A program made the translations under genes and the position numbers. A model generated the notes under the pieces. That model had not been told where the DNA came from. It worked only from the letters and a program-made list of their open reading frames with translations, and searched no databases. Below are positions 36,575-47,182 of a stretch of DNA of 64,000 nucleotides, piece by piece. Positions within the stretch are counted from its first letter, which is position 1. Each line of letters opens with the position of its first letter. The DNA is from Verrucomicrobiota bacterium (lineage in GTDB: Bacteria > Verrucomicrobiota > Verrucomicrobiia > Opitutales > Opitutaceae): the NCBI GenBank assembly GCA_016721945.1, contig JADKHC010000002.1, forward strand, positions 62,001 to 126,000. Reading direction: 5' to 3'.

Positions 36575-36955
36575 TTACTTTTCCCAGTCGAGCGCGCCCT
36601 TCTTCATTTCGTAGGCAAGTCCGAAGATCAACACGCCGATGAAGAATAGAATTGGACCGAGAATGGAAATATTCTGCGCGAGAAACTCGCGGTAGATAAA
36701 GGTCCACGGAATGAGGAAAACCACTTCGATGTCGAAAATGATGAAGAGCATCGCGGTCAGGTAAAACTTCACCGAGAAGCGCGTGCGCGGCGCACCTTCA
36801 GACTGAAGACCGCACTCGTAAGCGGAATCCTTGATGGCGTTTTTCTTGGAGCGCTGCCCAAAAAAATGGCTGGCTCCAATGACAAGACCAGCGATACCGG
36901 CCGCGAGTACGGCCTGGATCAAAACCGGGAGATAAGCATCCGATGACATCGCCAT
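36575..36955 (-). CDS. nuoA: NADH-quinone oxidoreductase subunit A
   Basis: Small membrane subunit of complex I. From the ATG at 36955 it is 126 residues with three helices and the invariant YECG (DSAYECGLQSEG), followed by RFSVKFYLTAMLFIIFDIEV. That matches NuoA/NdhC, including the acidic residues in the second helix. No other nuo gene is within the window, so this is a detached subunit gene or a second copy. It lies between a DUF362 gene and the EIIA-DAC fusion on the same strand. Confidence 0.92.
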   Translation of the reverse strand: MAMSSDAYLPVLIQAVLAAGIAGLVIGASHFFGQRSKKNAIKDSAYECGLQSEGAPRTRFSVKFYLTAMLFIIFDIEVVFLIPWTFIYREFLAQNISILGPILFFIGVLIFGLAYEMKKGALDWEK

Positions 36956-37009
36956 TAGAAATGGGCGTATCTCGTGCGCGGAGACAAGGGCAATTTCACA
37001 CAACCACGC

Positions 37010-38062
37010 TTACTCGCCCAAGCGAATGATGCGCGCGCCGAGCTTCTTTTGCGAACCGACGCCGAGCTGCTCGGCAAAATCAATAGTGCGGATCTCGTCT
37101 GAGATGTCCCGAAATCCGTTTTCTTTTCGCGCCTGATTGATGCGTTCGAGCATGAGCGAATCGAGAGCCACGGGGTCAGTGCTCAACCAAAGCTTCGGTT
37201 CAGAAATCGTGTAGAGAGAATTAAAAAAAGGTCCGCCGATGTATTGATAGCGTTCGAGACTCGCGAGGGTGAAAACCCAGGTCTGGCGCAGTTCAGGAAT
37301 CGCGCTCATCTCGGCCACGGCCGCAGGCGCGTTGGATGGACTGCGGAAGAATCGCGCGGTGTTGCTGGCGTTCCAAAGCGTGGCATTCACGAGCGCACCG
37401 TTGACGCCTAGCGTCGGGTGATCGGTGTAAACCGGTAGGTTGATCCAAAAATCCGCATCGAGAAAAAGCGGCGTCGCCAGAAAGCTCTTGCGATCCTGAT
37501 CCACCGTCGTGTTCGCATCAATGCCTTCAACGCTCTTCTGTGCGAAGATCGGGTCGAAACGCTCGGGCAACGGACTGTCGTAGAACCACACCGGATCGTA
37601 GAATTTCCCTGACTCCAGGACGTAGACTTTGTGGCCTTTGAACTGCGTCTCACCCGTCACAAGCGAGGGCAGATAACCCGTCATGCGCAGACGAAGTTGG
37701 TTAAGACCGACGAGAAAAACATCCTCTTTCTTGAAACCACGGCGCTCAAGCGCGGCGATCAAAGCTTTGACCAGCGGGACGGGCGTGGCGAGGCCGGCAC
37801 CGGAGTCAGTGTAGATTTTTAAACCCACTTTTTTCTTGGGACCGGGCGCAAGTTTGCGGCCCGTGGTCGTCTCGAACTTCGTCAACAGCAACTCCACTTG
37901 CGCCGCATAAGCGCCATCATCGAAATGCGCCAGCGGAGCCTCCCAAATCGGCAGGAGCGACTGGAGCGCAGCAGGCGCAGGATTGGCGGCACTGGCCGTC
38001 AACGCGGTTAATGCAGCGGCCAGACAAAATATTGCCGGCTGGAGAATTTTGCGAAATTGCAT
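37010..38062 (-). CDS. Exported DUF362-family protein
   Basis: A 350-residue protein with a signal peptide (ILQPAIFCLAAALTALTASAA). The body matches the DUF362 pattern: a KKVGLKIYTDSGAGLATP region, PVPLVKALIAALERRGFKKE, DADFWINLPVYTDHPTLG and STDPVALDSLMLERINQA. DUF362 proteins are often linked to iron-sulfur or cofactor chemistry, but this one has no ferredoxin-type Cys cluster and its function is unknown. It is divergent from dnaG and upstream of nuoA, 54 bases apart. Confidence 0.78.
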   Translation of the reverse strand: MQFRKILQPAIFCLAAALTALTASAANPAPAALQSLLPIWEAPLAHFDDGAYAAQVELLLTKFETTTGRKLAPGPKKKVGLKIYTDSGAGLATPVPLVKALIAALERRGFKKEDVFLVGLNQLRLRMTGYLPSLVTGETQFKGHKVYVLESGKFYDPVWFYDSPLPERFDPIFAQKSVEGIDANTTVDQDRKSFLATPLFLDADFWINLPVYTDHPTLGVNGALVNATLWNASNTARFFRSPSNAPAAVAEMSAIPELRQTWVFTLASLERYQYIGGPFFNSLYTISEPKLWLSTDPVALDSLMLERINQARKENGFRDISDEIRTIDFAEQLGVGSQKKLGARIIRLGE

Positions 38063-38182
38063 GATTTAACTGTGTCTTCAAAAACAACGGGATGTTTCCG
38101 ACAAAGGGAGGTTCTTGACAGACCCCGATGGCGGTTAAAAGTGCAAAGTTCGTACCAGCTCATCACGCTGCGTCACCAATCC

Positions 38183-40060
38183 ATGCCTGTAATCAAGCCC
38201 ACCTGTGTTCGCGACCTCAAAAGCCGCGTCAACATCGTCGACGTCGTGTCGCGGGTGGCCACGCTGAAAAAAGCCGGCGCGCGCTTCAAGGGACTTTGCC
38301 CGTTTCACCAGGAGAAATCGCCGTCGTTTCACGTCGATCCCGACAAAGGCTTTTTCAAATGCTTCGGCTGCGGCAAGGCCGGCGACATCATTTCCTTCGT
38401 GCGCGAAACCGAACAACTTTCGTTCACCGAGGCCGTCGAGGCGCTCGGCCAACGCTTCAACGTAACCATCGAATATGAGGAAGGCTCCGGGCCCAGTCGC
38501 GAGGAACGCTCGCTGCGCCAGGAGATTTTCGATCTGCACGAAGTCGCCGCCGAGCATTACCATCAAGTTTTCAAATCGCCCGGCACCACCGGCGATTTCA
38601 TGCGCACGTACTGGGCCGAAAAACGCCGCTTCCCCGCCGTGCTGGCCGAAGATTATAAAATCGGCGCCGCCGAGCCCACCGACAACTCGCTCGCGGCCGC
38701 GTTGCTCAAGAAAAAATTCTCCGAAGATGCGCTCCGCCAGTGTGGACTTTTCTTCGTACGCGAGGGCGCGCTCATGGCGCTTGGTTCGCTCAAACCACGT
38801 TTTCGCGGGCGACTGATGATCCCGATTCGCGATCACCAAGGCCGCGTCGTCGCCTTCACCGCGCGCCAGACCGATCTCACACCTGCTGACGATCCCGCAC
38901 GCGAAGCCAAGTACGTCAACTCGCCCGAAACACCGATTTTCACCAAGGGAAATCTGCTCTTCAACCTCGACCGCGCACGCACCAACGTTGGCGATGGCCA
39001 TCCGTTCGTGTTGGTCGAAGGCCAGCTCGACGCCATGCGCTGCTGGCAGGTCGGCCTGAAAACCGCGATCGCGCCGCAAGGCACCTCGATTACCGAAAGC
39101 CAGCTCGTGCTGCTGCGTCGCTATCACCCGCAGGTCGAGTGCTTTTTCGACAGCGACAGCGCCGGACAAAAAGCCGCGTTGCGCTTCCTGCCGATGGCGC
39201 TGAAAGCCGGGATTGAGGTGCGTTTTCTCGCACTCGCGGGCGCGTCGAAAGTCGACCCTGATTTATTGTTCCTAGAACGTGGTTTGGCTGCCTACGACGA
39301 ACTGAAACGCGGCGCGCTCAGCGCCATGACGTTCGCCTGCCAAAGCGTTCTCCCTTCGCCCGAACAAGTTTCCGGCGAACAAAAAGCCCGCGCCAGCCAG
39401 ACCCTGTTTGAAATCGTCGCCGCCGCCGAATCCGACGTCGCCCGCTCCGAATTTCTCAGCGAAGTCGCCAGCCAATTCCGCCTTCCGCTCAACGCCGTGC
39501 GCAACGACTTTGATAAATTTCGCACCCGGCAGGACCGCATCGCCGCCGCGCGGCCGACCGCCGCTCCATCATCCCAAATCACGCCAGTATCCGCGCCTGT
39601 AAGCGACGCCTCACCTTTTCACACAAGCGAACGCGACTTGTTGATGCTTTGCCTGCATTTCGAAGCCATCGGCAAGCCCCTCGCCCAGACGCTACCTCTC
39701 GAGTGGATCGACATCGCGCACCTCCCCGGCCTGCTGCTCAACCGCTTTCTTAACGAATTTGAGCACGACTCTTGGCCTGGCCGCGACCACCTCGACAGCC
39801 TGCTGGAGACCGACGAAGAAAAAACGCTTGTAGCGACCTTACTCTTTGATAATCCGAAGATTGACGAACCGCTCAAAGTTGCCAGCGAAGGTCTGCGCCA
39901 GCTCCGCACTCGCGCCCTCGAGCCACGTCTTCGCCAAATAGAACTTGCTTTGGCCACCCACGGTGCGGACAGTAACGTCGACGTAATTTCTCTAATTAAA
40001 GAACGTACCGATTTACAACGACAGCTTCGTGCGCCCTTCGGGTTGCCCGTGGCTGTCTGA
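38183..40060 (+). CDS. dnaG: DNA primase
   Basis: Makes RNA primers for replication. From the ATG at 38183 (MPVIKPTCVRDLKSR) it is 625 residues. The N-terminal zinc finger uses C39, H42, C60 and C63 (GLCPFH... KCFGCGKAGDIISF). The Toprim region contains FVLVEGQLDAMRCWQ and CFFDSDSAGQKAALRF, with catalytic acidic residues. A C-terminal domain should bind DnaB helicase. Only 15 bases separate it from rpoD, giving a shortened macromolecular-synthesis operon without rpsU. Confidence 0.96.
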   Translation: MPVIKPTCVRDLKSRVNIVDVVSRVATLKKAGARFKGLCPFHQEKSPSFHVDPDKGFFKCFGCGKAGDIISFVRETEQLSFTEAVEALGQRFNVTIEYEEGSGPSREERSLRQEIFDLHEVAAEHYHQVFKSPGTTGDFMRTYWAEKRRFPAVLAEDYKIGAAEPTDNSLAAALLKKKFSEDALRQCGLFFVREGALMALGSLKPRFRGRLMIPIRDHQGRVVAFTARQTDLTPADDPAREAKYVNSPETPIFTKGNLLFNLDRARTNVGDGHPFVLVEGQLDAMRCWQVGLKTAIAPQGTSITESQLVLLRRYHPQVECFFDSDSAGQKAALRFLPMALKAGIEVRFLALAGASKVDPDLLFLERGLAAYDELKRGALSAMTFACQSVLPSPEQVSGEQKARASQTLFEIVAAAESDVARSEFLSEVASQFRLPLNAVRNDFDKFRTRQDRIAAARPTAAPSSQITPVSAPVSDASPFHTSERDLLMLCLHFEAIGKPLAQTLPLEWIDIAHLPGLLLNRFLNEFEHDSWPGRDHLDSLLETDEEKTLVATLLFDNPKIDEPLKVASEGLRQLRTRALEPRLRQIELALATHGADSNVDVISLIKERTDLQRQLRAPFGLPVAV

Positions 40061-40075
40061 CTTTTTTCCAACATC

Positions 40076-41887
<1,812 letters not shown>

Positions 41888-41942
41888 AACGAAAACGCTT
41901 CCGTCTATTCTCACCCAATCGACCTGCTAACCTCCTGTTAAC

Positions 41943-42179
41943 ATGAACAGCCTACCAGCCCTCCCGATTGCTATTCTGGGTCTCGGACCCACGGAGCTCA
42001 TCGTGATCCTCGTGATCCTTTTGCTCCTTTTTGGCGGTTCGAAACTACCCGGCCTCGCCAAGGGGCTTGGCCAGTCGATCAAGGAATTCAAGAAGGCATC
42101 CAAAGAAGGCGACGAGCCTGAGAAGCCCGCCGAAACCAAGTCTGCCAGCACAAAACCAAAACCCAGCGACAAGAACTAA
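41943..42179 (+). CDS. tatA: Twin-arginine translocase TatA/E-type subunit
   Basis: A 78-residue protein: a short N-terminal transmembrane helix (ELIVILVILLLLFGGSKLPG), the hinge Gly-Pro-type boundary, an amphipathic helix (LAKGLGQSIKEFKKASKE) and a charged tail. FGGSKLPGLAKGLG is the family hallmark. It forms the translocation pore for folded Tat substrates. It could be TatA or TatE; no tatB or tatC is within the window. A terminator follows it. Confidence 0.9.
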   Translation: MNSLPALPIAILGLGPTELIVILVILLLLFGGSKLPGLAKGLGQSIKEFKKASKEGDEPEKPAETKSASTKPKPSDKN

Positions 42180-42210
42180 GCAGCGTTCCTTCGTCGCAAG
42201 GTCCCTTTCA

Positions 42211-42238
42211 AGCGCGCCTTAAACGGCGCGCTTTTTTA
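42211..42238. terminator. Bidirectional intrinsic terminator
   Basis: Stem AGCGCGCC / GGCGCGCT with a six-base loop, followed on the plus strand by a run of six T. It ends the dnaG-rpoD-tatA unit, and its 3' side touches the stop of the convergent antiporter gene (42236). Confidence 0.88.
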
Positions 42239-44548
42239 TTTTATCTCTTGCCCCATCGTTGAAGTCCGCTCCAGCAGCCAGTCGCGAAATTCGCTGATGC
42301 GGTCCGGCATTCCGAGCACCAGCAGTTCGTCGCCACTACCGATGATTTCCTCGCCAGCCGGACTGAGGATACGCGTTTTGCCTCGGCGGATACCAGCAAT
42401 CTGAACACGGAAGGCCTGCGTCGGCGAAAGCGTTTTCAGATCCTGACCGACCACCCGACTCCAGGCCGGAGCGACCATCGTTTCCATACGCACGTCCTCA
42501 AACTCTGCGGCCGTTGAAGGCAGGCCGGATACCGCCAACAGGAATCTCTTGGCCGCCTCCACCTGTACAGCCGTGCCGAGGAGCAGAAGCTTGTCCCGCG
42601 GGTAGAGCACCGTGTCAGGCGCGGGCAAAGAGATCATGTAGCCCTGGCGGCCCACGCCTACCACGGTGCAACCATAACGAGCGCGCAGATCCAAATCTGC
42701 AATGCAACGGCCCTGCACGTTGGCCAAATCGGGAAGTACACAATCCACCACGCTCAAGTTCCATTCGCCGTGAGGCCGCAACCAGGGCGAGTTGAGATCG
42801 GGCTCCATCTGTTCGCTTGCCCGAAAAACCTCCTGCAGCTCGACCTCCAATTCACTGTGCCAGTACACCAGCTTGCGCCGAAACAAAAGTAGCGCCACCA
42901 CGGCTACCGCACCACTCCCTATCACTATCCAACGCGCCCGCCCTTCGGTCGGTATAAGAGTCGAAAGCCAGATGTAGAGGCTCATGCCTGCAACAAATTT
43001 AAACACGACTTCGACGACGGGCCGCAGACGTTTTTCGTCGCTATGCCCAGCCGTGGCCACCTGTGCAAAGAGCAAACATAGCGTCGAGAGGTTGCGCCAG
43101 ATCGCCACCAGCGGAGCGAGTACGACCAGCGACAGGACCAGCCAGAACATGATCGTCGGGCCGCTGGGGAACAACCAGTCAGGTCCAAGCCAGCGCACGA
43201 CAGCCGCCAGCAGCGATTCAGAGAAAACCAGCAGACCGGTCACAAAAAGCATCTCGACGCCAACCTGCACAAAACGTTTCCGGCTCAATTGCCAGAGCAT
43301 ATTCCGTTTTTGTTCCGCCTGCAAATGCTCAAGCCAGGTGTGGTAATAGGCGCGCCAAACCCGCAGCGTGCGCGGCTGCCGAGACAGTAGCCAGCCACTA
43401 ATTTGCTCTGAGTGCCGGGTTAGAAATGGCGCGATCAGCGTGGTGACCAATGACACACCAACCGCCATCGGGTAGAATGTATCCGGCACCACCGCCGCCA
43501 TCACTCCGAGCTGCGCGATAACAAAAGAAAATTCGCCGATCGGCGTCACGACCAGCCCCACGCGCAAAGCGTCGCGCGCCGAGGTGCCGATGATCGCCAA
43601 GCCCACCGTCATGGCAATCGTGCGTACGACCAACGTGAACGCCGCCACACCCAGCACCAACCAAATTGAACCACCTAAAAGGCGGAGATCGATCTGCATG
43701 CCGATTGCCACAAAAAATACCGCCGTGAATACGTCGCGCATTCCTTCAAACGTACGCTCCACCTGCGTGCGATGCGGAGTCTCGGCCACGATCGTTCCGA
43801 GTAAAAATGCGCCCAACGCCAAGGAATAGCCCGAACGTTGCGCGATCACCGCCAACGCAAAAAGCAGCCCCGCCAGTCCCAGCGTCTGCAACTCCTCGCC
43901 TGCTGAAATGCTCAGTTTGCGCAACAACCACGGAACCAAAAGTAAACCACCAATTCCAGCCAGAACCACAAACGCGCCAAACAGGCCGAGCGTTTCACTC
44001 AGCGGTGTGCGCACCATTCCGCCGAATTGCACGACCGAGTTAAGCAGCGTCAACATCACCACCGCCACCACGTCCTCCAGCACCGTCACGCCCATCGCCA
44101 GCTGCCCAGCCCGGTCGTGGGTTGCGCCCGTTTCCTGGAGAACTTTCGTGATGACCGAGGACGACGACACCATCAACATCGCGGCCAGAAAAAGGCTTTC
44201 CCTGCTGTCAAAACCGGCAATGGCCCCCATCAGCCGCGTGACATAAAAAATAATCGCCGCACCGCTCGACACCGCCAGCAGCAGAGAAAAGCCCAGCCGT
44301 TGCAACCGTCGCAAACTTAGCTTGAGCCCGATCGAAAACATCAAGAATACCAGTCCCAGCTGGGCCAGCGTATCCACTCGGCCAATATCCTTCACCAGGG
44401 CAAAAGGCGGCGTGAACGGCCCCACCACGATTCCAGCAGTGAGAAAACCTACCACCACCGACAGCCCGAGGCGTTGGCAAATCCAGCCAAACACCCCCGC
44501 CACCACGAGGATCACAGCCAGATCTTGGATAAGTTGTATGCCATGCAT
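42236..44548 (-). CDS. CPA2 cation/proton antiporter with two RCK_C-like domains
   Basis: KefB-type monovalent cation:H+ antiporter of 770 residues. Residues ~1-380 form a Na_H_Exchanger domain with about 12 helices (LGLSVVVGFLTAGIVVGPFT, SLALGAFLLGTIVAETPHRT). A second, partly hydrophobic segment (~410-555) follows. The C terminus has two TrkA-C/RCK_C-like domains (ADLDLRARYGCTVVGVGRQG and AFRVQIAGIRRGKTRILSPA, each ending in a GD-x-LL-LG motif). No NAD-binding TrkA-N domain is seen. RCK_C domains of some CPA antiporters bind c-di-AMP, which fits the cyclase domain at 35201-36553. Its start is divergent from mreB. Confidence 0.88.
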   Translation of the reverse strand: MHGIQLIQDLAVILVVAGVFGWICQRLGLSVVVGFLTAGIVVGPFTPPFALVKDIGRVDTLAQLGLVFLMFSIGLKLSLRRLQRLGFSLLLAVSSGAAIIFYVTRLMGAIAGFDSRESLFLAAMLMVSSSSVITKVLQETGATHDRAGQLAMGVTVLEDVVAVVMLTLLNSVVQFGGMVRTPLSETLGLFGAFVVLAGIGGLLLVPWLLRKLSISAGEELQTLGLAGLLFALAVIAQRSGYSLALGAFLLGTIVAETPHRTQVERTFEGMRDVFTAVFFVAIGMQIDLRLLGGSIWLVLGVAAFTLVVRTIAMTVGLAIIGTSARDALRVGLVVTPIGEFSFVIAQLGVMAAVVPDTFYPMAVGVSLVTTLIAPFLTRHSEQISGWLLSRQPRTLRVWRAYYHTWLEHLQAEQKRNMLWQLSRKRFVQVGVEMLFVTGLLVFSESLLAAVVRWLGPDWLFPSGPTIMFWLVLSLVVLAPLVAIWRNLSTLCLLFAQVATAGHSDEKRLRPVVEVVFKFVAGMSLYIWLSTLIPTEGRARWIVIGSGAVAVVALLLFRRKLVYWHSELEVELQEVFRASEQMEPDLNSPWLRPHGEWNLSVVDCVLPDLANVQGRCIADLDLRARYGCTVVGVGRQGYMISLPAPDTVLYPRDKLLLLGTAVQVEAAKRFLLAVSGLPSTAAEFEDVRMETMVAPAWSRVVGQDLKTLSPTQAFRVQIAGIRRGKTRILSPAGEEIIGSGDELLVLGMPDRISEFRDWLLERTSTMGQEIK

Positions 44549-44698
44549 GATAACGCTCTCTCAGCACGCCGCATTCCCTGCTTCCGTCAAGCCGGGCTTT
44601 TGCATGCGAACCATCGTTTTGGCTGTGTTTCCCCTTTGACAGTTAGCCTGCACACCGATTGTTTTCCGTGGGCGAAACGCCGCCGCATCACACATATC

Positions 44699-45715
44699 AT
44701 GGCTTCGAACTTCTTTGGTTACTTCTCCAACGACATCGGTATCGATCTCGGAACAGCCAATACACTCGTCTACGTTAAAGACAAAGGCATCGTCCTCCGC
44801 GAGCCTAGCGTCGTAGCACTCGACACCGTCACACGCAAAGTCCGCGCCGTCGGCGATGAAGCAAAAAAGATGCTCGGCCGCACCCCCGGCAACATCACCG
44901 CCATCCGCCCGATGAAAGACGGCGTGATCGCAGACTTCGATGTGACCGAGGCGATGCTGCGTTACTTTATCCGAAAGGTGCACAACAACGCCCTGCGTGT
45001 CGCACCCCGCGTCGTCATCGCGATCCCCTCCGGAATCACCGAGGTTGAAAAACGTGCGGTCAAAGACTCCGCCACCCACGCCGGTGCCCGTGACGTCATC
45101 ACCATCCCCGAGCCCATGGCCGCAGCGATTGGTGTCGGTCTGCCGATCGACGAACCCGCCGCCAACATGATTGTCGACATCGGCGGTGGTACCACCGAGA
45201 TCGCGATCATTTCCCTTTCTGGCATTGTATTCTCAAAGTCGATACGCGTGGCCGGCGACGAACTCGACGCCGCCATCATCAACTACATGAAGCGCGCCTA
45301 CAATCTCCTCATCGGTGAGCGCACCGCCGAAGAGATCAAAATGAAGATCGGCTCCGCTTACCCGCTCGAAGAAGAACTCTCGATGGAGGTCAAAGGTCGC
45401 GATTCCGTAGCTGGCCTGCCCAAGACGATCCACATCACCTCGCAGGAAGTCCGCGAAGCCCTCAGCGACACCATCGGCTCCATCGTGGACGCCGTGCGCA
45501 CGACACTCGAACGCTGCCCGCCCGAACTTTCCGCCGACCTTGTTGACCGAGGCTTCGTGATGGCTGGCGGTGGCTCGCTCATCCGTGGCATTGACCGCCT
45601 CCTCAGCGAAAAAACCGGCCTGCCGGTCACTGTCGCCGACGACCCGCTCTCCGCCGTCGCCAACGGTACCGGTGCAGTCCTGAATGACCTGAACTGGGTC
45701 ATGCAGAACGTCTGA
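44699..45715 (+). CDS. mreB: Rod-shape determining protein MreB
   Basis: Bacterial actin that directs lateral wall synthesis. From the ATG at 44699 it is 338 residues. The actin-fold phosphate loops are visible as IGIDLGTANTLVYVKDKGIV and NMIVDIGGGTTEIA, and the adenosine region as VMAGGGSLIRGIDRLLSEKT. An upstream in-frame ATG at 44474 lies in the promoter region and is unlikely. First gene of mreB-mreC-mreD-mrdA. Confidence 0.96.
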   Translation: MASNFFGYFSNDIGIDLGTANTLVYVKDKGIVLREPSVVALDTVTRKVRAVGDEAKKMLGRTPGNITAIRPMKDGVIADFDVTEAMLRYFIRKVHNNALRVAPRVVIAIPSGITEVEKRAVKDSATHAGARDVITIPEPMAAAIGVGLPIDEPAANMIVDIGGGTTEIAIISLSGIVFSKSIRVAGDELDAAIINYMKRAYNLLIGERTAEEIKMKIGSAYPLEEELSMEVKGRDSVAGLPKTIHITSQEVREALSDTIGSIVDAVRTTLERCPPELSADLVDRGFVMAGGGSLIRGIDRLLSEKTGLPVTVADDPLSAVANGTGAVLNDLNWVMQNV

Positions 45716-45797
45716 GTTAGCAGCGCGGCCCGCGCAGTTTCACAGGAAATTTTACGTGCCAACCCGCCCAATAGTAAGTTAGACAGGCTGCACTGTT

Positions 45798-46628
45798 GTG
45801 CTCCCCAAACGCTTCGATCAAGCCCAACCCTTCATCACCCTCGGCATCATCGTCCTGGCGTGGCTGATCGTGCCAACTGCGGCCAAGCGGTTAATGCGGC
45901 TGAGCTTTTTTGAATTTCAAGCGCCGCTCGATATCTCCGCTGCCACCGTGCGCGACGTACAGGAGTTCTGGTCGTTACGCACTCGTTCGCGGAACGAACT
46001 CATCGAAGCCGGCATCGATCTCGCTCACCTCAACGCCAAATACGAGACGAGCATTCAGCGCAACGCCGCGCTCGAGGGCGAAGTCGCCCGCTTGCAAGAA
46101 TTACTCAAGCTTCCCTCATACACCGAATACCGGGCTGAACCCGCGCGCGTGGCCCGGCGGGATTTCAACGTTTGGTGGCAGCGCATGGTTATCCGAAAAG
46201 GCCGCAACTATGGCATCACTGAAGGCGCGCCGGTGATTTTTGTCGGTGGCGTGGTTGGCCGCGTACGCGTCGTGCATGCCTACACTTCCGAAGTCGAACT
46301 GATCAGCAACCCCGGTCTGCGCATGGCCGCCACTATCGAAGGCGACACACGGCCGCTTAGTTACCAAGGCGGCAACAATCCTACGTTCGGACCCGCCAAA
46401 GGTACGGTTGAATTTGTGCCGCTCGATGTGACCGCCACGCCTTCCGCATCGCGACGCCTGGTCACCTCAGGCGTCGGTGGCGTTTTCCCCGCCGGGCTGA
46501 CGATCGGCCAAATTTTCCGGGTCGATCCGAGCACCGACGGCCTGTTTAAAACCGGCGAGGTCCGACTCGATCCGCGCCTCGATTCCGTCTCCGAAGTCAC
46601 CGTGCTGATCCCGTTGCAGACGGATTAG
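45798..46628 (+). CDS. mreC: Cell-shape protein MreC
   Basis: Bitopic membrane protein linking MreB and the wall enzymes. The 276-residue protein has a GTG start at 45798. It has one N-terminal helix (FITLGIIVLAWLIVPTAA), a coiled-coil stretch (~55-100, ending NAALEGEVARLQELLKL) and the beta-rich MreC core (KGRNYGITEGAPVIFVGGVV, then a GVGGVFPAGLTIGQI segment). It sits 82 bases after mreB and 20 before mreD. Confidence 0.92.
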   Translation: MLPKRFDQAQPFITLGIIVLAWLIVPTAAKRLMRLSFFEFQAPLDISAATVRDVQEFWSLRTRSRNELIEAGIDLAHLNAKYETSIQRNAALEGEVARLQELLKLPSYTEYRAEPARVARRDFNVWWQRMVIRKGRNYGITEGAPVIFVGGVVGRVRVVHAYTSEVELISNPGLRMAATIEGDTRPLSYQGGNNPTFGPAKGTVEFVPLDVTATPSASRRLVTSGVGGVFPAGLTIGQIFRVDPSTDGLFKTGEVRLDPRLDSVSEVTVLIPLQTD

Positions 46629-46648
46629 CCTGCCGTATTCACAATCTC

Positions 46649-47173
46649 ATGACACGGACAACGTTCATTATTTTCGCCTGCTGCGCGTTAATCTGGGCCT
46701 GTGTCTCGCAGCTCAACCACTACCTTGCACCACTGCATTTAAGCGTGTTTGCCGGTGGGCTGTTGGTTTCTTTTTCAGCGCTTCGCCTGGGATTTCGCGA
46801 GGGCTGGTGGGCATCTTTTCTGATCGGTCTGCTGATCGATTCATCCGCAGCGGTACCGTTCGGGTTTCACGCCTTGCTGTTTGCAGCGGCCCATGTGGGC
46901 GTGTTTCATCTTCGCGGGCGCTTCCCACGCGAGGAGACTTCCTTTGGCATGGTTACCGCCCTGCTCGTTAATCTCATTTTGTTTTTATTGATTACCCTGC
47001 TGCTCATCCATCGCGCACCGACTCCGGTCGATCTGCTGCCAAGGCTATTGATCGACCTGCTCGTTTCCGAAGTACTGATCATCGCCTGCATACCGTGGTC
47101 TTTCGCTTTGCAGGAGCGTGCGCTCGAAATCTGCGGTATCTCGCTACGCCGAGCGCAGCGCGGACTGCTATAA
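46649..47173 (+). CDS. mreD: MreD-like cell-shape membrane protein
   Basis: A 174-residue, very hydrophobic protein with five or six predicted helices (FIIFACCALIWACVSQL, ALLVNLILFLLITLLLI). Sequence conservation of MreD is always low; the call rests on size, topology, DSSAAVPFGFHALLF (which resembles the family's D-x(5)-P-x-G motif) and its position between mreC and mrdA. Confidence 0.82.
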   Translation: MTRTTFIIFACCALIWACVSQLNHYLAPLHLSVFAGGLLVSFSALRLGFREGWWASFLIGLLIDSSAAVPFGFHALLFAAAHVGVFHLRGRFPREETSFGMVTALLVNLILFLLITLLLIHRAPTPVDLLPRLLIDLLVSEVLIIACIPWSFALQERALEICGISLRRAQRGLL

Positions 47174-47182
47174 CCATACGCC

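Noticed and set aside
44474..44698. MreB N-terminal extension
   Set aside because: The extra 75 codons cover the divergent promoter region with the antiporter gene and do not resemble any MreB N terminus.
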